Origin: Methylococcales bacterium
GTDB taxonomy: Bacteria > Pseudomonadota > Gammaproteobacteria > Methylococcales > Methylomonadaceae
Length of the DNA: 34,286 nt
Direction of reading: 5' to 3'
NCBI GenBank assembly: GCA_028713145.1
Contig: JAQTOT010000004.1
Location: 1 to 34,286 of the forward strand
The notes beneath the pieces are model-generated. The model was not told where the DNA came from. It saw nothing but the letters and a program-made list of their open reading frames with translations, and made no database searches. Shown in pieces: positions 23,712 through 31,881 of the stretch (positions are counted from its first letter, which is position 1; each line of letters begins with the position of its first letter). Position numbers and translations under genes: made by a program.

Positions 23712-25739
23712 TTAATATGAAAGACCAACGGTGAAATATACTCGGCGAGTTTCTTGTGGTAAACGTGGCAAGCCACCGCTTAACGCACTGCCGTCAGGCA
23801 AAGGAATCGTAGCAAAACTATCGTTCAAATTCACGGTGTAATACTTGGTATCAAACACATTATTAACACCTAAATCAAAACTGAATTCTGCCGAATTCAG
23901 GGGCAACGCATAATGTACGTTACTGTCAAAAATCGTCACACCGTGTGCAGATTTGCCCTTATAAATGACATTCGATTCATGTGAGTCTACATCATCAAAC
24001 CAGCGTCCCGTAAATCGGAAAGTAAATTTATCCTGTGAATACAGTAAATTACTTTTAATCATGTGTTTGGGGACATTCGTGACATCAACCATCTTATTTA
24101 ATTTCTCAGCATCTTGTCTGCCTAGCGTATAAACATAATTCACATCTGCGCTAATGCCATTTTCAAAGTTTTGCGATTCTCCGACTTGAAAACCATACGT
24201 TTTAATCGTCGCTAAATTATTGTTTGTATTGGGTTTGCCTGTAAAAACGTTATTCACAACGCGAATAATATCGGTGCCAACGTTATAAAACCCCGACAAT
24301 TTAAACGCATTATTTTTGAAGGGCTGGGCATTTAAACCTAATTCATAAGTTTCCAAACGCTCAGGTTTCAACCCCAAATTTGCTCGATGAAAAATAGGGT
24401 CTTGTGGCGTATTCCACGTTTCATAAATTAAATACGGAGATGGTGCAAGATAAGACGTTCCCCACGCGCCAAAGAAACGTAAATCGTTTAACGCTTGCCA
24501 TGAAAAGCCTAAACGTGGATTAAAATCAGGATCATAACGTGAATCCGAATCCATCCGTAGCGAGCCGTTTAAAACAAGTGTTTCTGTTAAATCGTAATTT
24601 AACTGACTGAAAACGGCATAATTTTGGTAATCCGTATGTTTAATTAACGAACTGGCATCCGCACTATTTTTGGGTTGTGAGTGCATAAAACTCAATTCGA
24701 CACCTGTTAACCAATTAACGTTACCTTTTAAATAAGCAACTGTCTCATTGAATCGCATCGCATCGCCATGCCATGAAATTGGCGCACTCGCGCCCCAAGC
24801 ACGATAACTTGAACCATCTGCCAACTCTGTACTTTCATAACTCAAACTGGTTTTGGCTTGCCAAAATGGATTGATGTCCCAGTTATAGGTTGCGTTTGCC
24901 ATTTGATTAACGGTTTCAAAAAACGCTTTACCAGAATAATCATAGCTAATCGGTGGCGCAGGATTAAACGACAAACTGGTATTTGCATTGTTATGAATAC
25001 GGTAATAACTGAGTGTTAAATCTTTGTAGTTAGCTTTGAAATGAATGTTGTGATTTTGCTCTGTTAAATCAACAGGCGTTTTGCCGTAAATTTCTGGGTA
25101 ATTTTGACTTAAATTTTCCTGTGCGCTGTTATGAAAACTGCCTGACAAAGACACGTTAATGTCTTCGTTAATTTTTTTCCCCGCCGCGACTTGCACTTCG
25201 GCAGTATCGCGCGTTGCACCTGTGGCTTTAATTTTTATGCCATTTAAATCGTTACCGCTTTGCGTGACGATGTTAATGGTGCCAAGCATGGCATCTGCGC
25301 CATAAATGGATGAAGAAGAACCTAAACTAATTTCAACTTGTTTTACATCAAGCAGCGGCATGGCGTGATAAAACGCAGTGGGTTCACCTGTTGGTGCTTT
25401 GACTTTATTACCGTCAATTAACAATGTAATTTTGTCGTTAGCAAAAATGCCTCGTATGTAAATTTCAACGCCTGCTTTTTCGGTAGAAGCTAAATTTGCA
25501 AGGTGAATATCGGGGATATTTTTCAAAATGTCGGTTAAAAAACGATAGCCTTTGCGCGAAATTTCGTCTTGCGAAATAACGTATGCCGTGACAGGCGATT
25601 TGTTAATCGACATCGGCATTTTAGTAATCGAGGTGACTTGCACGTCCATTAACTGATCAAACGGAACGTCAGTAAATTGCCCTTCGGCGCACACGACTTG
25701 AGTAAAAACCAATGATAAGAATAGGGGATTTAGTTTCAT
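23712..25739 (-). CDS. TonB-dependent receptor (second of a tandem pair)
   Basis: 675 residues. A short signal peptide (MKLNPLFLSLVFTQVVCA) precedes FTDVPFDQLMDVQVTSITKMP, a TonB-box-like and pre-plug stretch known from receptors that accompany YfiR and GGDEF proteins. The plug (about 40-160) has SPVTAYVISQDEI, VEIYIRGIF, LLIDGNKVKAPTGEPT and SIYGADAMLGTINI. A 22-strand-type barrel follows and ends with an aromatic residue in YFTVGLSY. It is strongly similar to the upstream receptor, especially in the plug and the last strands, and differs in the mid-barrel loops. Substrates of such receptors include siderophores, vitamins and other small molecules; the ligand is unknown. It begins 38 nt after its paralogue and lacks a clear ribosome-binding site. 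Confidence 0.9.
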   Translation of the reverse strand: MKLNPLFLSLVFTQVVCAEGQFTDVPFDQLMDVQVTSITKMPMSINKSPVTAYVISQDEISRKGYRFLTDILKNIPDIHLANLASTEKAGVEIYIRGIFANDKITLLIDGNKVKAPTGEPTAFYHAMPLLDVKQVEISLGSSSSIYGADAMLGTINIVTQSGNDLNGIKIKATGATRDTAEVQVAAGKKINEDINVSLSGSFHNSAQENLSQNYPEIYGKTPVDLTEQNHNIHFKANYKDLTLSYYRIHNNANTSLSFNPAPPISYDYSGKAFFETVNQMANATYNWDINPFWQAKTSLSYESTELADGSSYRAWGASAPISWHGDAMRFNETVAYLKGNVNWLTGVELSFMHSQPKNSADASSLIKHTDYQNYAVFSQLNYDLTETLVLNGSLRMDSDSRYDPDFNPRLGFSWQALNDLRFFGAWGTSYLAPSPYLIYETWNTPQDPIFHRANLGLKPERLETYELGLNAQPFKNNAFKLSGFYNVGTDIIRVVNNVFTGKPNTNNNLATIKTYGFQVGESQNFENGISADVNYVYTLGRQDAEKLNKMVDVTNVPKHMIKSNLLYSQDKFTFRFTGRWFDDVDSHESNVIYKGKSAHGVTIFDSNVHYALPLNSAEFSFDLGVNNVFDTKYYTVNLNDSFATIPLPDGSALSGGLPRLPQETRRVYFTVGLSY

Positions 25740-25777
25740 ATTTTAAACGTGAGCATTTTTGCGTAATTATGATGGGT

Positions 25778-27823
25778 TTAATATGACAAACCAACAGTTA
25801 AATACACTCGGCGAGTTTCTTGTGGTTGAACTGGCAGACTACCGCCAAAACTGTCATACAAAGGCACGACATAATATTTCGTATCAAGTAAATTATTTAC
25901 GCCTAAATCCACACTAAATTCTGCCGATTGAATCGGTTGCACATAATGGATGTTGCTATCAAAAATGGCTGTGCCGTGCATTTGATCCCCCTTGTAAATT
26001 TTATTCGATTCATGTGTGCCAATATCGTCAAACCAACGTCCTGTGAAACGAAAAGTGAAATTATCCCATGCGTAAAGCAGATTACTTTTTATCATGTGTT
26101 CGGGGGAATTCGTGATATTTACCATGCTATTTAATTTTTCTGCATCTTGCTGTCCTTGAGTTAATGTATAACTTAGGTCTGCACTCAAATCGCGCGTGAA
26201 TGTTTGACGTTCGACTATTTGAAGACCATACGTTTGCGACGTTGCAATGTTATCCCAAAAGCCAAGATTTCCTACGTTTGTCAATCTTATAAGGTCTTTA
26301 CCATCGGTAAAAAAGCCCGACATTTTGAGCGAATTCCCCTTAAATGGCTCAACGTTAAAACCTAATTCTGTCGTCATGGTTTTTTCTGGGCGCAAATTCA
26401 AATTAGGACGACCATAAGCGGGGTCGCTTGGCATATTCCATGTTTCATACATTGAAGACGGAGCCGGTGCTAAATATGACGTTCCGATAGAGCCAAAAAA
26501 TCGGAGTTCTGTCATTGCTTGCCAAGAGAAACCAAACCGAGGATTGAAAACAGGAGAGTAACGAGAATCGGCATCCATTCGCAATGAGCCATTTAATGCG
26601 AGTGTTTCGGTTATGTCATAATTGAGTTGTGTATAAACAGCGTAATTTTGATACCTGAGGTGATATTTTGGCAAAGTGGGTACATCGTATTGATTTCTGG
26701 GTAACGAATTCATCGCACTGACTTCGATACCACTTAGCCAATTGATGTCGCCTTTGAGATAAGCAAGTGTTTCTGAAAAACGTGCTGCCTCACCAAACCA
26801 TGTCATATTTTGGTCAGGCGTAAGACCTGTTTTAAAACTTGAGGCTTTTGATAATTCTGTACTTTCATAGCTTAAACTCGATTTTGCCTGCCAAAACGGA
26901 TTGATTTCCAAATTATAAGTGACATTTGCAGTTTGATTAGTGGGTTCCCAAATGGATGGTACACCAGAATAAAACTCAGGATTGAATGAAAGAACATTGT
27001 TATTTCGAGTTTGTGTGCGGTAATAACTGACGAGTAAACTTTTGTAATTTGCGTTGAAATGTAGATTTGAATTTTGTTCAGTTAAATCTAAAACGTTAGC
27101 TTTGCCATAAATTTCAGGATAATTTTCTTTCAAATTTTCTTGGCCTGAATGATGAAAACTTCCCGTTAATGAAACGTTAATATCTTCATTTATTTTTTTT
27201 CCAGCGGCGACTTGAACTTCTCCCGTATCGGCTGTTCCGCCCGTTGCTTTTATTTTCAAACCGTTTAAATCCCCCCCCGTTGTTGTCACTAAATTGATTG
27301 TGGCGAGCATCGCATCCGCACCATAAATGGATGAAGATGCACCTAAACTAATTTCAACTTGTTTGACACCGATGAGCGGCAAGGCATTGTAAAATGTCGT
27401 AGGTTCACCCGTCGGTGCTTTGATTTTATTACCGTCAACAAGCACCGTAATTTTGTTATTAGCGAAAATGCCGCGAATGTAAATCTCATTCACGCCTTTT
27501 TCGGAAAAAGCTAAATTTGTGACATAAAATTCAGGGGTATTTTTCAAAATATCAGTCAAAAAACGATAGCCTTTATGACTAATTTCATCTTGCGAAATCA
27601 CATAAGCGGTGACAGGGGATTTATTGAGAGACATTGGCATTTTGGTAATCGATGTGGTTTTCACATCGACTAATTCCTCCAATGGAATATCTGTAAATTT
27701 GTCAGTCTCTGCAAAGCCGTCTGAAAAAAAAACAGCCATTCCAATGAATGATACTAATGTGAGCCAATATAATGTCATTAAGCAATTGTTTACCTTTAAA
27801 TTCCAACGATGGGTTCTATCCAT
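25778..27823 (-). CDS. TonB-dependent receptor (first of a tandem pair)
   Basis: 681 residues from ATG 27823. That start overlaps the ferritin-like gene by 28 bases but gives the signal peptide positive residues before its core (YWLTLVSFIGMAVFFSDGFA); ATG 27778 is an alternative without charged residues. FTDIPLEELVDVKTTSITKMP precedes the plug (SPVTAYVISQDEI, NEIYIRGIF, VLVDGNKIKAPTGEPT, SIYGADAMLATINL). The barrel ends VYLTVGLSY. It resembles its downstream copy throughout, differing mainly in presumed extracellular loops. Eight consecutive G (27271-27278, codons 182-185) encode Thr-Gly-Gly-Asp; the paralogue has no such run at this place. It is followed after 38 nt by its paralogue, then yfiR-like and kinase genes. 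Ligand unknown. Confidence 0.9.
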   Translation of the reverse strand: MDRTHRWNLKVNNCLMTLYWLTLVSFIGMAVFFSDGFAETDKFTDIPLEELVDVKTTSITKMPMSLNKSPVTAYVISQDEISHKGYRFLTDILKNTPEFYVTNLAFSEKGVNEIYIRGIFANNKITVLVDGNKIKAPTGEPTTFYNALPLIGVKQVEISLGASSSIYGADAMLATINLVTTTGGDLNGLKIKATGGTADTGEVQVAAGKKINEDINVSLTGSFHHSGQENLKENYPEIYGKANVLDLTEQNSNLHFNANYKSLLVSYYRTQTRNNNVLSFNPEFYSGVPSIWEPTNQTANVTYNLEINPFWQAKSSLSYESTELSKASSFKTGLTPDQNMTWFGEAARFSETLAYLKGDINWLSGIEVSAMNSLPRNQYDVPTLPKYHLRYQNYAVYTQLNYDITETLALNGSLRMDADSRYSPVFNPRFGFSWQAMTELRFFGSIGTSYLAPAPSSMYETWNMPSDPAYGRPNLNLRPEKTMTTELGFNVEPFKGNSLKMSGFFTDGKDLIRLTNVGNLGFWDNIATSQTYGLQIVERQTFTRDLSADLSYTLTQGQQDAEKLNSMVNITNSPEHMIKSNLLYAWDNFTFRFTGRWFDDIGTHESNKIYKGDQMHGTAIFDSNIHYVQPIQSAEFSVDLGVNNLLDTKYYVVPLYDSFGGSLPVQPQETRRVYLTVGLSY
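27271..27278 (-). repeat. G8 homopolymer inside the first TonB-dependent receptor gene
   Basis: Eight C on the plus strand, read as G8 across codons 182-185 (Thr-Gly-Gly-Asp), just after the plug domain core. The paralogue encodes the aligned region with mixed bases. A one-base change here would abolish the whole barrel. Confidence 0.9.
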
Positions 27824-28863
27824 TCAAAACTGGGTGCGCCATGAACATTATCACTGTCGCTAATACGCAAACTCATCATTTCATGAGCAATAGATGTCAT
27901 ATTGTGCATTCCATTGATAATCGCATCATATAAAATAGATGGATTGCCATTAAAAGCCTTTGCCAATTGGAAAAGCATTAAAGAGTATTGACTATTAAAT
28001 TCATCATTTAGAGATGCCAAATGAGAGCCGACTGGATAATCGGAACTTTTTGCATTACGTTTGATAGGAAATACGGCTTTATAATCGACTTCAAAATGTT
28101 CGCCAGAAGGCGGGTCTTTTGGTTTATCGCCAGCTTGATAATAACGACCACAGGCAATTTCGTTGAAACGAAAGTAATGGGCAATTTCATTTGGTTGCTC
28201 AAAATAGGTCTCATCACCATCAAAAATCGAATCATGCGAACCTTCGCCTTGTTTTATGATGACGTTCAATGCTTCTAATGCCGTTTCAAGCGAATGAATG
28301 AGAATTGGTTTTCCTCCACCAGCCCAATAATATCTTTCATTTATTTGATCATCTGTGTTGCCGCAAAACACCTCAGATTCTGGAAATTTCGAACACATCT
28401 TTTCCAATAATTCCATTATTTGCTTATAAAATTCACCAATGGTGATACCTGGAATTTCCACCTCTGGCGATTCATCTTGCACTGACGTTTTAGATATGAA
28501 ATTGGCGGGCATTTCAATTTGCTTGAAAATGTTGATTGCTTGAGGAGAAAACGCCTCCAAATTAACATCGAATTCCCTATCTTTAAATCGTTTGCCTTCA
28601 AATTCCAATCGTAGCGGATAAGTTGGGATATTTTGTTTTTGCAAACAAACTTTTCCGCCAAGACTAGAAATCAAATTCCCTACCAATGTCATGTGTAGCA
28701 TTTCTTCCATGAACACACTTCTTATCAAATTAGCAGATATTCGATTTTGATGCTTTTTCATACTTAAAAGAGCAGTCAAATAGGGCGGAATTGTTGATAA
28801 TTCCACCTCAAAAGCCGTTTGTAACTGTGCTAAAACGTTAGCTTTTTGATTTTGTAGAGTCAT
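27796..28863 (-). CDS. Ferritin-like protein of the VioB C-terminal (iminophenyl-pyruvate dimer synthase) type
   Basis: 355 residues from ATG 28861-28863, chosen because GGAGG lies 8 nt before it; a longer in-frame start adds 11 residues that look non-native. The N-terminal half is a ferritin-like helical bundle: FEVELSTIPPYLTALLSM (Glu21), then SVFMEEMLHMTLVGNLISSLGG (E54xxH57). Later helices have IAHYFRFNEIACGRYY and TSIAHEMMSLRI, further possible iron ligands. This is the domain found in VioB-type proteins (violacein and indolocarbazole pathways), which act on oxidised amino-acid derivatives, though many family members stand alone and are uncharacterised. It starts 14 nt after the GMC oxidoreductase, so the two likely act together. 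The reaction is unknown. Confidence 0.75.
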   Translation of the reverse strand: MTLQNQKANVLAQLQTAFEVELSTIPPYLTALLSMKKHQNRISANLIRSVFMEEMLHMTLVGNLISSLGGKVCLQKQNIPTYPLRLEFEGKRFKDREFDVNLEAFSPQAINIFKQIEMPANFISKTSVQDESPEVEIPGITIGEFYKQIMELLEKMCSKFPESEVFCGNTDDQINERYYWAGGGKPILIHSLETALEALNVIIKQGEGSHDSIFDGDETYFEQPNEIAHYFRFNEIACGRYYQAGDKPKDPPSGEHFEVDYKAVFPIKRNAKSSDYPVGSHLASLNDEFNSQYSLMLFQLAKAFNGNPSILYDAIINGMHNMTSIAHEMMSLRISDSDNVHGAPSFEWIEPIVGI

Positions 28864-28877
28864 ACGTTTTTCCTCCC

Positions 28878-30497
28878 TTATTTTGAATATTCGCAATTAT
28901 GATATGCAGACGTACCGTTTAGATAATCGCCAAGACGTAAAGCAAGCGCAGTTAACGTTAAAGTCGGATTTATTGCCCCAGACGACGGGAAAACGGCAGT
29001 GGAACAAATATACACATTATCTACACCATGAATCTGCAAGTTAGAATCAACCACACCGCTTTTTTCATCGTCGCTCATTCTGCATGTGCAAGCCGCATGG
29101 TCTGCACGCCAAGATATATTGGGTTTTCCTGACAATGTAGCTGACATAGTCTCAAAAATACGTTTAACATGCTCTTGAATTTCTTGCATACGTTGGTCAA
29201 ATCCGTCAGCCTGACTAAAATCAATGGCTGTTTCAATCATTCCCATGTGGTTAATTCGATTGAAGTTAGTAACGCGGTCTTTGAAATCACCAACAATTTC
29301 TACCATGCCATGCAATTGAATTTCGTTGTTTCCCTTAACGTAATTATCGATGTCTTCTCTGCTATTCCCAGATTGCATCTTACTTAGCAAATCTACTGAA
29401 GGTGAACTTGGCGGATTAACCAGAATGAATTTACCTTTAGCTTGTTCTTCTTTGCTATCAAAATGACGCGTGCAAAGTGTTGGGAAATTCATTTCAGACT
29501 GTAAATCAAGTGGGTTAGTAGACATATTCCCAGAAAAAACAAAATACGGATGCGTGATGAAATGACGACCGACTAAGTCATAATCATTCCCTAGTCCATC
29601 ACACCAAAATTCGGAAGTAGAACGTTGCAACAACTTAGAAGATTCTATTGTTCCCGCCGCAATAATTACTTTATCCGCATCTACGGTTGTCCATTTTCGG
29701 TTTTCTTTATCAAAAAACATTGCGCCACTCGCACGATGTTTTGAAGACATAATTATTTTATCTACCACACAATTGAGTTTAATTTGAAAGTTTGGATAAT
29801 CGTTCCAAGTTGTCATATCACTCAAGAAATTATTAGCAGAATAGCGTGCGCCGAAGGGACAATAATCGCATGTGCCAGTTGTTTGGCAAGGAGCATGAGT
29901 TGACGTAGTGTTTGTTATGCCATGTCTAGCTATCGGTACATGACTATAACCTATGCAAAGTGAGTTTAAGGCTTTTGCAATAGGTTGATCTTCTAAGGTG
30001 TATGGAAAAGCGGGAAATGGGTAATTTTCAGATCGTGGAACGGTCGTATCATTTGAATCACCAGAAACACCAATATACCATTCTGCTTGGTTGTAATACG
30101 GTTCAAGTTCATCATAACCGAATGGCCAATCCATACCTTGCCCAGTGTTAGAGAATAGATTGAAATCTTCGGGTTTTAATCTAAATGCCCATCCCCCCCA
30201 ATGAATTGTTGACCCACCATAAGTAAAAACACGAGCATTTCTCAATGGTACGGTAGTTTTTCCAAGACTAACATTTTCACCTTTATGATCTCGTTCAGGA
30301 TAGGATTCGTCATAATACTTAGTGTAAGGCAGTTTCGCAGATACAATGTAATCTTGCCAGATTGCAGAATCTTGCATTTTTACCTTAGTTCCCGCTTCAA
30401 GTATTAGTATTGATGCGTGAGGATTTTTCAAAAGTAAGCGTTGTGCAAGTGCTGTCGCTACAACACCAGAACCTATTATCAATGTTTCTACTTTCAT
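28878..30497 (-). CDS. GMC-family FAD-dependent oxidoreductase
   Basis: 539 residues. The FAD-binding N-terminus is TLIIGSGVVATALAQRLL ... ILILEAG, with Ala in place of the third Gly of the usual GxGxxG. Family features include GGSTIHWGGWAFR (94-106), FDYELEPYY-like DELEPYYNQAE, and the C-terminal active-site pair: His467 in DHAACTCRM and Asn510 in GAINPTLTLTALAL. Three cysteines (C204, C210, C213, CDYCPFGA) form a motif seen in some membrane-linked and gluconate-type dehydrogenases. No signal peptide is visible. GMC enzymes oxidise alcohols or sugars, with oxygen or a carrier as acceptor. The ATG overlaps the upstream 157-aa gene by 4 bases and has GAGGA before it. A run of seven G (30193-30199) encodes the WGG. 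Confidence 0.88.
   Translation of the reverse strand: MKVETLIIGSGVVATALAQRLLLKNPHASILILEAGTKVKMQDSAIWQDYIVSAKLPYTKYYDESYPERDHKGENVSLGKTTVPLRNARVFTYGGSTIHWGGWAFRLKPEDFNLFSNTGQGMDWPFGYDELEPYYNQAEWYIGVSGDSNDTTVPRSENYPFPAFPYTLEDQPIAKALNSLCIGYSHVPIARHGITNTTSTHAPCQTTGTCDYCPFGARYSANNFLSDMTTWNDYPNFQIKLNCVVDKIIMSSKHRASGAMFFDKENRKWTTVDADKVIIAAGTIESSKLLQRSTSEFWCDGLGNDYDLVGRHFITHPYFVFSGNMSTNPLDLQSEMNFPTLCTRHFDSKEEQAKGKFILVNPPSSPSVDLLSKMQSGNSREDIDNYVKGNNEIQLHGMVEIVGDFKDRVTNFNRINHMGMIETAIDFSQADGFDQRMQEIQEHVKRIFETMSATLSGKPNISWRADHAACTCRMSDDEKSGVVDSNLQIHGVDNVYICSTAVFPSSGAINPTLTLTALALRLGDYLNGTSAYHNCEYSK
30193..30199 (-). repeat. G7 homopolymer inside the GMC oxidoreductase gene
   Basis: Seven C on the plus strand, read as G7 over codons 100-102 (Trp-Gly-Gly of the conserved HWGGW). 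The Gly-Gly pair is conserved for function, but GGG/GGA codons rather than GGT/GGC build the run. Confidence 0.85.
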
Positions 30498-30967
30498 TGT
30501 TTATCCTCAAATGTTCTGTAAGGAGCTGGTTGATCAGGTATATAAGCCCTACCAATATAACCACAATAATTCTTCGCACCCCATGATTTAAAACCACCTA
30601 ATGCAAGTTGCCATGCCATGAATTCATTAGCCACTTTTTGTCGTGTTAACGCAAGAGGCGTTTCAGGTGGTGATTCCATTGCATTGTTATCGGTGAATAA
30701 AAATTCATAAGCTTTGTCGTTTCCGTATTCTAAAATCAGCTCATCCATAACGTTTTTTGCAATTTTGTAATAGTCGTTATAAATCGGACGTAGGTTGATA
30801 CGATTGACCATGAAACTGTAAAGCTGAGATTTTAACGGCTGTGGATCATCCAAATTTTGCCAAAATTTGCCAATATGAATAAAAATTTCCCACATGGACG
30901 TAAAAACCTCATCACTAATAGGAGGTAAATTGGCACATAGTGGATGTTTTGCAGCTTTTTGATACAT
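30494..30967 (-). CDS. Unknown 157-aa protein, possible small partner of the GMC oxidoreductase
   Basis: I do not recognise the family. The protein is mostly helical by composition, rich in Trp, Tyr and Phe, with no signal peptide or membrane segment. A C-terminal block, residues about 118-150 (FMAWQLALGGFKSWGAKNYC then GYIGRAYIPDQPAPYRTF), looks conserved and structured. Some GMC-type dehydrogenases (gluconate, sorbitol and fructose dehydrogenases) have a small subunit encoded beside the large one, so a partner role is possible; this rests on position and a 4-base ATGA overlap with the GMC gene, not on similarity I can prove. AGGAG lies 8 nt before the start. It is the first gene of the eight-gene block, 53 nt after psd. 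Confidence 0.6.
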   Translation of the reverse strand: MYQKAAKHPLCANLPPISDEVFTSMWEIFIHIGKFWQNLDDPQPLKSQLYSFMVNRINLRPIYNDYYKIAKNVMDELILEYGNDKAYEFLFTDNNAMESPPETPLALTRQKVANEFMAWQLALGGFKSWGAKNYCGYIGRAYIPDQPAPYRTFEDKQ

Positions 30968-31020
30968 ACGAATTACTCCTGAAAAATTGACGAAGTTTTG
31001 TTACACCAAGAATAAAATTT

Positions 31021-31881
31021 TCAACAAATAATTTGCCCGATTTTTTCACCGACCTTCACAGATTTTCCTGCAAAAAAATTACTATCCCAATTCATTTTGT
31101 CTTTTTCAAACAGCACAATAATCGTCGAACCCATATTAAAACGTCCCATTTCGTCGCCAATTTTTAGCGTTGGTGCGTCGTTGTCATAAGTCCAGCGGCG
31201 AATTTCTTTGCACGTTGGCGGCGTAACCACACCGTGCCAAACCGTTTCAATACTGGAAACGAAAATTGCCCCGACCAAAACCAATGCAACTTGTCCGATT
31301 TCGGTATCGAAAATTGCCACGACGCGCTCATTTTTTGCAAATAAACCATTCACAGCCTGCGTTGTTGCGCCGTTGACGCTAAATAATTTTCCAGGTACAT
31401 GAATCATCTCGCGCAACGTGCCAGTGAGCGGCATGTGCAAACGGTGATAATCTTTGGGCGATAAATAAATCGTCGTGAATTCGCCGTCGTTGAATTTTTC
31501 AGCGCGAGCCAAATCGCCACCGAGTAAATCCCTGACCGTAAATCTTTTGCCTTTTGCTTGAAAAATATCACCACTTTCAATTTTTCCTGCTTGACTGACA
31601 ACGCCATCAGCAGGGCTTGCAATGGCATTTTTTTCAGTTGTTAAGGGTCTTGCGCCCGCTTTTAATTCACGAGTGAAAAAGTGATTGAAACTTTTAAAGG
31701 CATTTAAATCTTGGGTAATCGATTCGTCCCAGTTCACGCCGTAGCGTGTGGCAATTTGGCGAATCAAAAAGTTTTTCCATGTCACGTTTTCACAATGCGT
31801 AAATTTACTCACAAATTGTGACAAGGTGTGTTGCGGCAAAATAGTTTGTGAGAATTCAACGAGCGTATTTTTTAAAGTCAT
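31021..31881 (-). CDS. psd: Phosphatidylserine decarboxylase proenzyme
   Basis: 286 residues, within the range of type I enzymes. The chain self-cleaves before Ser252 in [12 protein letters not shown] to form a pyruvoyl prosthetic group; Met replaces the more common Leu of the LGST site. Other motifs are [28 protein letters not shown] (Asp of the triad), and [14 protein letters not shown] with the catalytic His. It makes phosphatidylethanolamine at the inner membrane, the main zwitterionic lipid. Its start overlaps the flhB-like stop by 4 bases. No terminator is visible in the 53 nt before the 157-aa gene downstream, so readthrough into the eight-gene block is possible. Confidence 0.96.
   Translation of the reverse strand: MTLKNTLVEFSQTILPQHTLSQFVSKFTHCENVTWKNFLIRQIATRYGVNWDESITQDLNAFKSFNHFFTRELKAGARPLTTEKNAIASPADGVVSQAGKIESGDIFQAKGKRFTVRDLLGGDLARAEKFNDGEFTTIYLSPKDYHRLHMPLTGTLREMIHVPGKLFSVNGATTQAVNGLFAKNERVVAIFDTEIGQVALVLVGAIFVSSIETVWHGVVTPPTCKEIRRWTYDNDAPTLKIGDEMGRFNMGSTIIVLFEKDKMNWDSNFFAGKSVKVGEKIGQIIC

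Noticed and set aside
23712-27823. CRISPR-like or tandem DNA repeat
   Set aside because: The repeated DNA between the two receptor genes is explained by gene duplication; no short regular spacing is seen.
27796-28863. Violacein or indolocarbazole gene cluster
   Set aside because: Only the ferritin-like domain resembles VioB; no VioA-type amine oxidase, VioC/D/E or related genes are nearby.
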